Part shown: piece after piece, positions 7,842-15,968 of the stretch
Layout of the letters: each line of letters opens with the position of its first letter
How positions within the stretch are numbered: the first letter of the stretch is position 1
Assembly (NCBI GenBank): GCA_937919945.1
Contig: CALESY010000036.1
Coordinates: forward strand, 21,828 to 85,827
From: an uncultured Chitinophagaceae bacterium
GTDB lineage: Bacteria > Bacteroidota > Bacteroidia > Chitinophagales > Chitinophagaceae
Direction: 5' to 3'
DNA length: 64,000 nucleotides
Translations under genes and position numbers: made by a program
The notes under the pieces: model-generated
What the model saw: the letters and a program-made list of their open reading frames with translations, nothing else
What the model was told of the DNA's origin: nothing
Database searches by the model: none

Positions 7842-7872
7842 CAAAGGTAGCTTTTTTTACTAATCAAACAAA
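7842..7872 (-). promoter_or_regulatory. Promoter of rpmI-rplT
   Basis: On the minus strand, TTTG (7872-7869), 19 bp, then TACCTTTG (7849-7842) gives a full match to the Bacteroidota -33/-7 promoter. The -7 box ends 21 nt ahead of the rpmI ATG, so infC is not in this transcript. Confidence 0.7.
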
Positions 7873-8000
7873 ATAAAGCAAAAACTTTATTTGAATGACA
7901 GACCATAATAACACCATATGTGTAGCAATATTATTTATACGACAGAAATAAGGCCTACTATGGTACAAATCCGCCTTTTCGCCTATTTTTACGCTACATT

Positions 8001-8567
8001 ATGGCACTTTTCAGATTCAGGGTATATTGGGAAGAAGATGATTTGGTGTATAGAGATATAGAGATACGCCCTACACAGACGTTTTTGGAGTTTCACAAAG
8101 CTATTATAGCCGCCTACGAGTTTGACGGTAAACATGCAGCATCTTTTTTCGATAGTACCGAAAAATGGACGCGCGGACGGGAATTGAACTCAGAAGTGTT
8201 GGTAAACAAAAAAGATGCGCCAGCCCTGTCTATGATGCGTACCCCGGTATCTGCATTAATCGCCACACCTGACCATAAATTTGTATATGAATACGACCCT
8301 GTCAAAAAATGGGTTTTCCTGGTAGAGTTGATAGGCATTACCAAAGATGAAGACCCCAAGCGCACTTACCCGTTTGTATTGCGTAAAGAAGGGGTAGGGC
8401 CTGCCCAATATGGCGTAAAAGGTGTCAATTTGGATAAACTGATGGAAGTAGAGGAGAAATATGACTTGGGTGCAGATGAAATGGCAGACGGTTTTGGCGA
8501 CGAAGGTGAAGAAGAAAGCACTGAAGAAAGCAGTCTAGACGCAGGTAGCGACAGCTACGAGGAGTAG
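8001..8567 (+). CDS. pRiA4b ORF-3-like (IS1096 TnpR passenger-like) family protein
   Basis: A 188-residue acidic protein. Residues 1-150 fit the plasmid pRiA4b ORF-3 family (PF07929), also labelled IS1096 passenger TnpR-like: FRFRVYWEEDDLVYRDIEI, TFLEFHKAIIAAYEFDGKHA, FVYEYDPVKKWVFLVELI. The last 40 residues are an Asp/Glu/Ser tail. Despite the name there is no recombinase motif and no transposon end here; chromosomal copies are common in Bacteroidota and their role is unknown. It lies 17 nt before the miaA start, in the same direction, so it is probably cotranscribed with it. Confidence 0.75.
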   Translation: MALFRFRVYWEEDDLVYRDIEIRPTQTFLEFHKAIIAAYEFDGKHAASFFDSTEKWTRGRELNSEVLVNKKDAPALSMMRTPVSALIATPDHKFVYEYDPVKKWVFLVELIGITKDEDPKRTYPFVLRKEGVGPAQYGVKGVNLDKLMEVEEKYDLGADEMADGFGDEGEEESTEESSLDAGSDSYEE

Positions 8568-8584
8568 AACATACCATACACCGC

Positions 8585-9484
8585 TTGGTAAAAACAGCAT
8601 ACATTATTGCAGGGCCTACAGCAGTAGGCAAAACGGCTGTAGCCATATCATTGGCTAAGCACTTAGGTACATGCATTGTGTCGGCAGATAGCAGACAATG
8701 TTATCGTGAGATGAATATAGGTACTGCAAAGCCTGATGCTACTGAGCTGGCTGCTGTAAAGCATTATTTTATAGATGCTTTTTCGGTAACCAATTCACTG
8801 GCTGCGGCGGATTATGAAACATTGGCACTTGGTTACCTGCAAGAAATTTTCAGTACAAACAATGCAGCCGTAGTATGTGGTGGCACAGGGCTATACATCA
8901 AAGCATTGTGTGAAGGGCTGGATGAAATGCCGCCCGTGCAGGATAATATTGTGCAAGAAGTACAGGAGGAATACGAAACGCGCGGGCTGCAGTGGCTGCA
9001 ACACACTGTGCAGGAAGAGGACCCTGATTTTTACAAAGAAGGCGAAATAAAAAACCCTGCACGCTTGCTACGTGCGCTCATCTTTAAACGCTCTACGGGC
9101 GAAAGCATCATCAATTACCGCACGGGAGAAAAAAAGCAACGTGATTTTAATATCATCAAAATAGGATTGGAACTGCCCAGAGAGGTATTGTATGAGCGCA
9201 TCAACCAACGGGTAGATAAAATGATGGCAGACGGACTATTGGATGAAGTGCGAAACCTCTACCCGTTAAGGCACCTGAAAAACCTGCAAACAGTAGGTTA
9301 CAGCGAATTGTTTGACCACATAGAAGGGTTGTACACGCTGGAAGAAGCCATAGAGAAAATAAAACAAAATACCCGCCACTATGCAAAGCGGCAAAAGACA
9401 TGGTTTAAAAAAGACAAAGAGATAAACTGGTATAATGCAGATGATGTGCAGCTGATGGATAAGATAACAGCACATTTAAGATGA
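8585..9484 (+). CDS. miaA: tRNA dimethylallyltransferase
   Basis: Adds a dimethylallyl group to A37 of tRNAs reading codons that start with U. The 299 residues include the P-loop GPTAVGKT (residues 10-17), the DSRQCYREMNIGTAKP motif, the GGTGLYIKAL motif and a C-terminal RHYAKRQKTWFKKD tRNA-binding segment. No ATG precedes the conserved N-terminus; translation appears to begin at TTG 8585, because the next in-frame Met falls after the P-loop. The gene follows the pRiA4b-like gene and overlaps the convergent GT2 gene by nine bases at its end. Confidence 0.95.
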   Translation: MVKTAYIIAGPTAVGKTAVAISLAKHLGTCIVSADSRQCYREMNIGTAKPDATELAAVKHYFIDAFSVTNSLAAADYETLALGYLQEIFSTNNAAVVCGGTGLYIKALCEGLDEMPPVQDNIVQEVQEEYETRGLQWLQHTVQEEDPDFYKEGEIKNPARLLRALIFKRSTGESIINYRTGEKKQRDFNIIKIGLELPREVLYERINQRVDKMMADGLLDEVRNLYPLRHLKNLQTVGYSELFDHIEGLYTLEEAIEKIKQNTRHYAKRQKTWFKKDKEINWYNADDVQLMDKITAHLR

Positions 9485-10705
9485 TTGCCTGTTGCCCCAA
9501 CCGGTTGACCTGAGGCGTAGCAGTGTGCGTATCTTTAATAAATAAAAATAGATGCCGATGGCAAAACGATACGCATTGTATTTCACCACTTCTGCTACCG
9601 ACTTATCGTTTCGTACTACTAACACCAGCAAATACACGGCAATAAAGATGTAGAAAAATGGAAGCTGCAACAGCGTTGCAAGCAACAATACTTGTAAGGG
9701 TACAGAGATGAAAAACGAAATGACATCAAGGGTAGATAGTAAGCGAACCATTGGTGATACGTTCGGCAGGAGTATTGTGCGTACTTGGTAGATGATACTT
9801 GTTTTGAAGGTGCGTTGTATTTTTTTTATATAGTCTTTGAATATAAACTGCTCATGTACTACACTTACGTCAGGTATAGTATAACTTTTGCCGCTTTGCA
9901 GTGCGAAGTTGGTAATGGCTTTATCAGTACCCGATAATAATGGTGTTCCTGCAAAACGTTCGTTTCCATACACGGTAGTTATGTTGCGAATAAATGCATA
10001 TTTGGTAAACATGAATGCACCATTGCAGGCGAGTGTTATACCCATGCTGCTTTCAAACAGGCGTTTATAGTAGTTGCCGTGATAGCTGGAGTGAATATAC
10101 GTGTTGAGGTAATTGCTTTGTGCGTTTTTGATAGTAATACGAACACCGAATATATTACCATCTGGTTTATTGCTGATGAATTGCAGGCTCTTTTCAATAC
10201 AATGGTTTTCAAAATACATGTCAGAATCTATGTGCAGTACATAGTCAACCTGCTGCAAAGCCTCTATGGCACGTATTTGCGATTTTCGTAGCCCTATATT
10301 TTTTTCGTTGCGTATTATTTTAAGCCGTCCGCCAAATGTATCACTTATATGTACGTGCGAATTGCTCGCATCGTCAATTAAGATTATCTCTTGCGGCTGT
10401 ACGGTGCTATTGGCAATACAACGAAATAAGTTTTGCAGATTTTCTTCCGGCTCGTTGTACGTACAGATGATAATTGAGAATGATGGTAAATATTCTGCAC
10501 TTGCTAATTGATCCTTTTTATTGCGCAGCAGGTAGTTGTTGAAAACATATGCAAAGCGTAAGACAAGAAAGGGTGTCATAGCCAGCAACAGCTTATTTTC
10601 GCTGATGGCCAGATACAGGATGAGTACATTGCTGGATAGCGTAATGAACACATCGAGGTACTTACGTTTTTGTTGGTATATATTTTTCAGGAACTTATTA
10701 CCCAT
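9476..10705 (-). CDS. Membrane glycosyltransferase family 2
   Basis: A 409-residue inner-membrane glycosyltransferase. Hydrophobic segments at about 20-50, a GT-A catalytic domain from about 75 to 270 with the CTYNEP motif (81-86), IDDAS, and the metal-binding DSD at 160-162, then C-terminal membrane helices near 320-370. It lies 44 nt downstream of the ABC ATPase gene and the permease gene, all on one strand, so the three probably act together: synthesis or extension of a cell-surface glycan and its export. The sugar donor and the polymer cannot be told. Its 3' end overlaps miaA by nine bases. Confidence 0.88.
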   Translation of the reverse strand: MGNKFLKNIYQQKRKYLDVFITLSSNVLILYLAISENKLLLAMTPFLVLRFAYVFNNYLLRNKKDQLASAEYLPSFSIIICTYNEPEENLQNLFRCIANSTVQPQEIILIDDASNSHVHISDTFGGRLKIIRNEKNIGLRKSQIRAIEALQQVDYVLHIDSDMYFENHCIEKSLQFISNKPDGNIFGVRITIKNAQSNYLNTYIHSSYHGNYYKRLFESSMGITLACNGAFMFTKYAFIRNITTVYGNERFAGTPLLSGTDKAITNFALQSGKSYTIPDVSVVHEQFIFKDYIKKIQRTFKTSIIYQVRTILLPNVSPMVRLLSTLDVISFFISVPLQVLLLATLLQLPFFYIFIAVYLLVLVVRNDKSVAEVVKYNAYRFAIGIYFYLLKIRTLLRLRSTGWGNRQSS

Positions 10706-10749
10706 GTGTGTAAGCCCTGTATAAATAACAGCGGCAAGCTGGCGCGAAG

Positions 10750-11511
10750 TTAAGCAATACTTTCAGGTGTAGGTATATGCCTGCTGTTGTATATAGCCAG
10801 TACGTCATCTACTCCTCCATCAGCTATTAAGCGTCCTTCTTCTATCAATATCAAGCGTTGGCAAAACTTTTTAAGTATCTCTTCATGGTGGCTTACCATA
10901 ATGGTAGTGATACTTGGATGCTGCTGTATATAGTTTAAATGTGCTGCTATTTTTTCTTTAAAAAAAACATCACTGCCGTAAAAAACTTCGTCCAATATGT
11001 AAATATCTGCCGGCAGGAGCAAAGTAGTAGCCAGGCTGAGGCGTGTACGCGTTCCCGTTGAATAAAATTTTACAGGGGTATCAATCTGTGTTATTTCACT
11101 GAAATCAATGATAGATTGTTCTAGTGAAGCTATCTGTTTTTTAGATGCGCCGAGCGCAGCCGCGTAGAAGCGCAGGTATTCACGGCCTGTCATATCCGGG
11201 GTAGAAATATTCCCTTGTCCGAAAACAGGAATGATGTTACCCTCTACCATTAAACTACCGCCTGTTGGTGCAGATATACCGCTAATAAGTTGCAGCAGGG
11301 TGGATTTACCTGCTTTATTCCGCCCTATAATACCTACATGTTCACCCTTATTTATTTCCAGGTTGATACCTTTCAGTACATTGTATTTATCGTCTTCTTT
11401 GCCATTGAAAAGCGAACGTACATCAGCCATAATATTTCTAAGGAAATACTTGCCGATGTATTTCTGCTCTTTGGACGAGTAGCGTTTTTTTATGTCTTTT
11501 AGTATTATCAC
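10750..11511 (-). CDS. Polysaccharide ABC transporter ATP-binding protein (Wzt/TagH-like)
   Basis: ATPase subunit of a polysaccharide exporter. Walker A is GRNKAGKST (63-71), where most relatives have GRNGAGKST; the invariant G and GK are kept. The signature helix reads FYSTGTRTRLSL (149-160), matching the divergent YSSGM-type signature of the Wzt/KpsT/TagH group, and Walker B is IYILDEVFYGSD. The H-loop His is present (VSHHE). At 253 residues it lacks the C-terminal carbohydrate-binding domain of O-antigen Wzt, so it is nearer to TagH/KpsT. Start is GTG. It lies 15 nt after the permease gene. Confidence 0.88.
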   Translation of the reverse strand: MIILKDIKKRYSSKEQKYIGKYFLRNIMADVRSLFNGKEDDKYNVLKGINLEINKGEHVGIIGRNKAGKSTLLQLISGISAPTGGSLMVEGNIIPVFGQGNISTPDMTGREYLRFYAAALGASKKQIASLEQSIIDFSEITQIDTPVKFYSTGTRTRLSLATTLLLPADIYILDEVFYGSDVFFKEKIAAHLNYIQQHPSITTIMVSHHEEILKKFCQRLILIEEGRLIADGGVDDVLAIYNSRHIPTPESIA

Positions 11512-11526
11512 CTTGTTAAGGAAATA

Positions 11527-12378
11527 TTAGATAATATCAGCTAATTTTTTGTCGTACCGCAAAAAGATGGCAATACCTGTAATGAATAATGTAACGGATA
11601 CTAGCATTCCTTTAGAGAGCATGACCCAAGGCACAGTTTCATGAAACAGTACCGCCCTGAAAGACTGTATGACAGACACCATAGGATTGAGGGTATAATA
11701 CTGCAACCAGCTTTCGGGCACGTAACCAATGTTGTATATGATGGGCAACGTATATAGCCCAAGCGGCATTAAAAAGCGCAACATGTGTTTGATGTCTCTG
11801 TACACAAGGCTGGGTATCAGTAGTATCAACCCTAAGCCAACAGAAAACAATACAACCTGTAATATAAGTACGGGCAATAAAAACAATGCATAACTGATGC
11901 CCCTGCCTGCTACAAGCAGTATGACGGTAAGTATTGTTAATCCCAATAAAAACTCAACCAGTTTTAATAATATAGATGATAAGGGTATGATTAACCTCGG
12001 GAAGTTGGTACGTTTAATGGTATTTGGCTCTTTGGTAAAAACTTCTAAAATATCCATAAATGAATCCCTGAAAAACAACCAGGGAAGCATACCGCTATAT
12101 ATAAAGATGAAATAGTTGACCCTATTTACATCCACATCAAAAGCCAACCCGAAGAAGATGGTGTATACCAGCGTTGTGATGATAGGGTTAACTACTATCC
12201 ACCCAATACCGATGTAAGAATGCTCATATTTTAATTTTATCCATTTTTTGGATAGAACAAATAGTAGCTGCCTGTAACGGTATACTTGCTTAAAATACTC
12301 TATGGCAGATTTATTTCCGGGATAACTAATCATAGTCAGCGCAGTGATGGGCTGTTTGTTTTTAATTGTTTCTGACAA
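11527..12378 (-). CDS. ABC-2 type polysaccharide export permease (Wzm/TagG-like)
   Basis: A 283-residue inner-membrane permease. The N-terminal amphipathic stretch KQVYRYRQLLFVLSKKWIKL, followed by KYEHSYIGIGWIVVNPIITT, is the family hallmark, then about six transmembrane helices. It pairs with the ATPase gene 15 nt downstream and the GT2 gene beyond it. The start appears to be TTG at 12378, because the residues after it (ITALTMI) align with the cytoplasmic N-terminus of relatives; a shorter ATG start at 12333 is possible. Role: moving a lipid-linked glycan across the inner membrane. The nature of the glycan is not shown. Confidence 0.88.
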   Translation of the reverse strand: MSETIKNKQPITALTMISYPGNKSAIEYFKQVYRYRQLLFVLSKKWIKLKYEHSYIGIGWIVVNPIITTLVYTIFFGLAFDVDVNRVNYFIFIYSGMLPWLFFRDSFMDILEVFTKEPNTIKRTNFPRLIIPLSSILLKLVEFLLGLTILTVILLVAGRGISYALFLLPVLILQVVLFSVGLGLILLIPSLVYRDIKHMLRFLMPLGLYTLPIIYNIGYVPESWLQYYTLNPMVSVIQSFRAVLFHETVPWVMLSKGMLVSVTLFITGIAIFLRYDKKLADII

Positions 12379-12498
12379 AGCTAATTCAAAAATTCAAAGC
12401 TCTTACAATGTGGAAAATGTTAGATTTTTTGTTAAAAAAGGTACTATGTATTGCAAGGTACTAAGTTTTTGCATAGGTTTGCCTTCTAAACAGTGAAG

Positions 12499-12825
12499 AT
12501 GAATATAGAGAATACGGAATCGCAAATGCGGAAAGGGTTACTGGAACTATGCATACTGGGCATTATACAAAAGGAAAAAGAGGCCTACCCCAGCGATATA
12601 CTGGAACAACTGAAAGCTGCAAAGCTGGTGGTGTTGGAAGGTACCCTCTACCCCCTGCTTACCCGCCTGAAGAATGCGGAAGTGCTCACCTACAGGTGGG
12701 AAGAGTCAGCTGCGGGGCCACCACGCAAGTACTATGCATTGACAGCACACGGCCAGCAGATGTACGACCAACTGAAACAAAGCTGGGATGAACTCAGCCA
12801 ATCCGTTAATCATTTAACCAACTAA
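12499..12825 (+). CDS. PadR family transcriptional regulator
   Basis: A 108-residue winged-helix DNA-binding protein. The PadR signature is clear: MRKGLLELCILGIIQKEKEAYPSDI (written in two parts, helices 1-2), EGTLYPLLTRLKNAEVLTYRW wing region, and GPPRKYYALTAHG. Such regulators act as dimers and respond to membrane or phenolic stress. ATG at 12499 is preferred to GTG at 12493. The gene lies 15 nt upstream of a PspC-domain gene; the PadR-PspC pair recurs across Bacteroidota, so it probably controls this small envelope-stress operon, including itself. Confidence 0.92.
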   Translation: MNIENTESQMRKGLLELCILGIIQKEKEAYPSDILEQLKAAKLVVLEGTLYPLLTRLKNAEVLTYRWEESAAGPPRKYYALTAHGQQMYDQLKQSWDELSQSVNHLTN

Positions 12826-12840
12826 TAAATACAAACAACT

Positions 12841-13524
12841 ATGCAACGTATCATTCAGATTAATATAGCAGGGCGCATCATACCTATTGAAGAAGATGCA
12901 TACCAATTGCTGAAAAACTATATAGCATCGCTCGATAAACAGTTTGCCAAAGAAGAAGGCAAAGACGATATACTGCAAGATATTGAAAACCGTATCGCTG
13001 AACTGTTTACTATACGCCTCCAGACTGGTGCGCCAGCAATAGACAAAGGCGATGTGCAGAAAGTAACAGAAACGCTTGGTGCTGCTGCCGACCTGAACGA
13101 ACCAACCACAACCAACCATGCCAAAACAACCTACCTGCCTGCCGTGTACGGACAGCAAGAGCAAGGCAAACAGCAACAGTATGATTACACACAACCAAGG
13201 AGGCTGTATAGAAATACATATGATAAAATATTGGGAGGTGTGTGTAGTGGTGTTGCTAACTATTTTGATATAGACCCTGTGATTGTTCGCCTTGTAATGG
13301 TAGTGCTATTCCTGACTGCGGGTATAGGTTTTGTAGCCTATATACTGGCGTGGATGATAATACCTGCTGCCAGGTCGTTGGAAGACCTGGGCTATATGAG
13401 TACGGGTAAGCCAATGGACTTTGAAACCATGCAACGCAATATGGGCGAAGAATTGCAAGACCTGAAACGCCGTGGCGAAGAAATGAGCCGTGAGCTACGT
13501 GACTTCTTTAATAAGAAGAAGTAA
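12841..13524 (+). CDS. PspC domain-containing membrane protein
   Basis: A 227-residue protein with three parts: an N-terminal region (1-95) with IQINIAGRIIPIEEDAYQLL, which recurs in Bacteroidota PspC proteins; a central PspC domain (about 120-180) with RNTYDKILGGVCSGVANYF, DPVIVRLVMVVLF and a membrane helix AYILAWMIIP; and a charged C-terminal helix. PspC in proteobacteria senses envelope stress with PspB; here the partner is the PadR regulator directly upstream. It is expected to sit in the inner membrane. The stop is three bases from the end of the convergent DUF2805 gene. Confidence 0.92.
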   Translation: MQRIIQINIAGRIIPIEEDAYQLLKNYIASLDKQFAKEEGKDDILQDIENRIAELFTIRLQTGAPAIDKGDVQKVTETLGAAADLNEPTTTNHAKTTYLPAVYGQQEQGKQQQYDYTQPRRLYRNTYDKILGGVCSGVANYFDIDPVIVRLVMVVLFLTAGIGFVAYILAWMIIPAARSLEDLGYMSTGKPMDFETMQRNMGEELQDLKRRGEEMSRELRDFFNKKK

Positions 13525-13527
13525 GCT

Positions 13528-13806
13528 TCACCGTTTGCTGATTTTATTTTGGCTGATGGCTTTTTGGCGTGAGCACCTGAAACGTGTTATATCTTCATTG
13601 CGTAATTGTTGATGTTTCGTTTGCCTGCCCTTCATGCGTTTGCGCCACATACGGAAACTGGATGCTTTGCTGTGTGTTCGCATAAGCGATATAACGTCCG
13701 GTTCAGATAAACCAAATTGAAAAGCGATTGCCTCAAAAGGTGTACGGTCTTCCCAAGCCATTTCTATAATGCGGTCAATATCTGCAGCTGTCAGGTGGGG
13801 ATGCAT
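13528..13806 (-). CDS. DUF2805/TIGR03643 family protein
   Basis: A 92-residue basic cytoplasmic protein. The sequence LTAADIDRIIEMAWEDRTPFE followed by AIAFQFGLSEPDVISLMR and SFRMWRKRMKGRQTKH is diagnostic for TIGR03643 (DUF2805). The family is small, of unknown function, and carries a helix-turn-helix-like first half with a basic tail that could bind nucleic acid. It lies three bases after the SDR gene in the same direction, so the two probably share a transcript. Confidence 0.9.
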   Translation of the reverse strand: MHPHLTAADIDRIIEMAWEDRTPFEAIAFQFGLSEPDVISLMRTHSKASSFRMWRKRMKGRQTKHQQLRNEDITRFRCSRQKAISQNKISKR

Positions 13807-13809
13807 ACA

Positions 13810-14496
13810 TCACAATTTTAGAGAAGACATACCACCATCTACATGTAATACCTGTCCTGTCATCCAGCTTGCATTGTCCGATAACAGGAACGATGCCATG
13901 GATGCTATATCGTTAGCTTCGCCAATACGTTTCAATGGATGCCTGTCTGCCGCTGCTTGTACTTTGGTATCGTTATCTGTAAGCCTGGCAGCAAGTGGTG
14001 TTTTCACAAGCGATGGTGCAATCACATTCACCCGTATTTTAGGTGCAAGCTCTGCCGCTAATGCTCTGGCAAAACCCTCAACAGCACCCTTAGCGGCAGC
14101 TACAGATGTATGATAGGGCATACCTATTTGCACGGCAACTGTACTGAACAATACAATAGATGCTTGTGGTGATTGTTGCAGATTGGGCAAATATTGCTGT
14201 ATGAGTTTGATAGCACCATACAGGCTGATATCAAGGTCGTTTTGAAAATCTGTTTGCTTCAGGCTTTTGAATGGTTTGAGATTAATGGAGCCCGGGCAAT
14301 ACACAAGCCCGTCTAAAGAGCCATCAATAGCCGGTGGTTCGTTACTGTCCTTTACATCGTAGCTTAGGTGTTGAGAAACAGGTAGTTGAGGTGTTGTTCT
14401 GGATAAAGACAATACTTGATGCTGTTGTTGCAACAATGCATCTGCCAATGAATACCCGATGCCCGAACTTGCACCTGCAATCAAAAATCTTTTCAT
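13810..14496 (-). CDS. Atypical short-chain dehydrogenase/reductase
   Basis: A 228-residue Rossmann-fold protein of the SDR family. The nucleotide-binding motif GASSGIG is at 8-14 and the C-terminal VDGGM segment is typical. At the active site the sequence is YHTSVAAAKGAVEG: the catalytic Lys (136) is present but the residue four before it, normally Tyr, is Val (132). Tyr128 is four residues further upstream. The NNAG motif is also altered (VYCPGS). Proteins with this SVAAAKGAVEG form occur in other bacteria, so it looks like a subfamily rather than damage. It may be a binding protein or use another acid. Cotranscribed with the DUF2805 gene. Confidence 0.85.
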   Translation of the reverse strand: MKRFLIAGASSGIGYSLADALLQQQHQVLSLSRTTPQLPVSQHLSYDVKDSNEPPAIDGSLDGLVYCPGSINLKPFKSLKQTDFQNDLDISLYGAIKLIQQYLPNLQQSPQASIVLFSTVAVQIGMPYHTSVAAAKGAVEGFARALAAELAPKIRVNVIAPSLVKTPLAARLTDNDTKVQAAADRHPLKRIGEANDIASMASFLLSDNASWMTGQVLHVDGGMSSLKL

Positions 14497-14530
14497 GCAA
14501 GTATAACAACGCCGAAGTAAATAGGTTCGT

Positions 14531-14689
14531 TCAGCGGCGTATCAGCCGTACTATCATTACGATAATACCTATGAGGAATATGAACAGTGAAATCCTGTTC
14601 ATGCCATGCATGAATTTGATGTTTATATTAGACGGTGCATTGGGGTCTTTTTTGCGCAAGTAGAAATATGTAAGTATCTGCCGCCACAT
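14531..14689 (-). CDS. Small single-helix membrane protein (DUF6728-like)
   Basis: A 52-residue ORF from ATG 14689 to TGA at 14531. The first half is basic and polar (MWRQILTYFYLRKKDPNAPS), followed by a short linker and one hydrophobic helix ISLFIFLIGIIVMIV, then a basic end. This layout, and the LRKKDP and HGMNRIS motifs, resemble small Bacteroidota proteins classed as DUF6728; that assignment is from memory and should be checked. It is expected as a single-pass inner-membrane protein of unknown function. It starts 59 nt before the tRNA-Ala promoter on the opposite strand. Confidence 0.65.
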   Translation of the reverse strand: MWRQILTYFYLRKKDPNAPSNINIKFMHGMNRISLFIFLIGIIVMIVRLIRR

Positions 14690-14724
14690 AATGCAAATGA
14701 GTTGTTTCTAAAGTTAACAAGAAA

Positions 14725-14755
14725 TTTGCCAAATAGTTTCAAGAAGCTATATTTG
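14725..14755 (+). promoter_or_regulatory. Promoter of tRNA-Ala
   Basis: TTTG at 14725-14728, 19 bp, TATATTTG at 14748-14755: an ideal Bacteroidota -33/-7 promoter, ending 10 nt before the mature tRNA. Confidence 0.8.
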
Positions 14756-14765
14756 CAACCCGCAT

Positions 14766-14839
<74 letters not shown>

Positions 14840-14848
14840 CTAAAAAAT

Positions 14849-14869
14849 AAGCCACCTATAAGGTGGCTT
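14849..14869. terminator. Bidirectional intrinsic terminator
   Basis: Perfect 9-bp stem AAGCCACCT / AGGTGGCTT with an ATA loop, T-rich on the plus-strand exit and A-rich before it. It serves tRNA-Ala and the convergent lpxB. Confidence 0.85.
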
Positions 14870-14872
14870 TCT

Positions 14873-15967
14873 TTATTTTATTAATTCAATTATAGCTTCT
14901 GCAGCGTTTTCAGATGCGTTTTTATCACCCAACAGATGCCATAGTTGTTTGTAGTCTTCTTTCAGCATGCTTATGTGTTGCGGGTTGTGCAGCAACTTGT
15001 CTAGCTCTTGTTTCAGCATGGTTTCGTTCAGGTCGGCTTGTATCAGTTCTGTTATCACGGGTTTATCCATTATCAGGTTCACCAGCGATATGTATTTTAC
15101 TTTTATCAGCCGCTTTGCCAGTTGGTAAGATATGGGATTGCCTTTATAACAAACCACTTCGGGTACACCAAACAAGGCGGTTTCTAAAGTTGCGGTACCG
15201 CTTGTTACCAATGCGGCAGTTGCCTGTTTCAGCAAGTTGTATGTCTGCCCTTTGGCAAGTAATACGTTTTGATTACCGATGATGTTGTTATATAAAACGT
15301 CAGGCTGTGAAGGTGCTTGTGCTACTATGAATTGATAATCCGAATAATGCTTCACGGCGTGCAGCATGATGGGGAGTTTCACTTTTATCTCTTGCGCACG
15401 GCTGCCTGGCAATAATGCTATAATGGGTTTGTTCGATAGTTTTACAGGTGGTGTTTTCAGTTCTTCTTCCACTACTTGTATCAATGGGTGGCCAACATAG
15501 TCAACTTCGTAGTTCCATTTCTTATAAAAACCCACCTCAAAAGGCAGTATTACCAGCATCTTGTCTACATCGCGTTTTAGCTTGTGTACGCGGTTTTCTT
15601 TCCATGCCCATGCCTGTGGAGATATGTAGTATGCAATTTTTATTCCCTGTTGTTTTGCCCATTCAGCAATGCGCATATTAAAACCAGGGTAGTCTATCAG
15701 CACCAATACATCGGGCTTATAAGCCATGATGTCTTTTTTGCAGAAATCTATATTGCGGATGATAGTATGTAAGTGCATCAGCACTTCTACAAATCCCATG
15801 AATGCAAGGTCGCGATAATGCTTGATGAGTTTAGCACCTGCAGCTTCCATCTTATCTCCACCCCAGCATCGTATATCTGCATTTGCATCTTTTCGGTGGA
15901 TGGCTTTGATAAGGTTACTGCCGTGTAAGTCGCCACTGGCTTCGCCTGCTATAATGTAGTAACGCAT
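14873..15967 (-). CDS. lpxB: Lipid-A-disaccharide synthase
   Basis: GT19 enzyme joining UDP-2,3-diacylglucosamine and lipid X to form the lipid A disaccharide; peripheral to the inner membrane. The N-terminus MRYYIIAGEASGDLHGSNL is canonical, with LIDYPGFNMRIA near residue 90, ALLPGSRAQEI near 190 and a C-terminal nucleotide-binding domain. ATG at 15967 was chosen; a TTG 15 nt upstream would overlap the preceding gene. The 364 residues match the family. One base separates it from the upstream small membrane protein gene, so the two are coupled. It shows the cell makes lipid A. Confidence 0.95.
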   Translation of the reverse strand: MRYYIIAGEASGDLHGSNLIKAIHRKDANADIRCWGGDKMEAAGAKLIKHYRDLAFMGFVEVLMHLHTIIRNIDFCKKDIMAYKPDVLVLIDYPGFNMRIAEWAKQQGIKIAYYISPQAWAWKENRVHKLKRDVDKMLVILPFEVGFYKKWNYEVDYVGHPLIQVVEEELKTPPVKLSNKPIIALLPGSRAQEIKVKLPIMLHAVKHYSDYQFIVAQAPSQPDVLYNNIIGNQNVLLAKGQTYNLLKQATAALVTSGTATLETALFGVPEVVCYKGNPISYQLAKRLIKVKYISLVNLIMDKPVITELIQADLNETMLKQELDKLLHNPQHISMLKEDYKQLWHLLGDKNASENAAEAIIELIK

Positions 15968-15968
15968 A

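Noticed and set aside
8001..8567. IS1096/TnpR-like protein as a transposon remnant
   Set aside because: The name comes from a distant plasmid/IS passenger; there are no inverted repeats or transposase nearby, and such genes are common in core regions.
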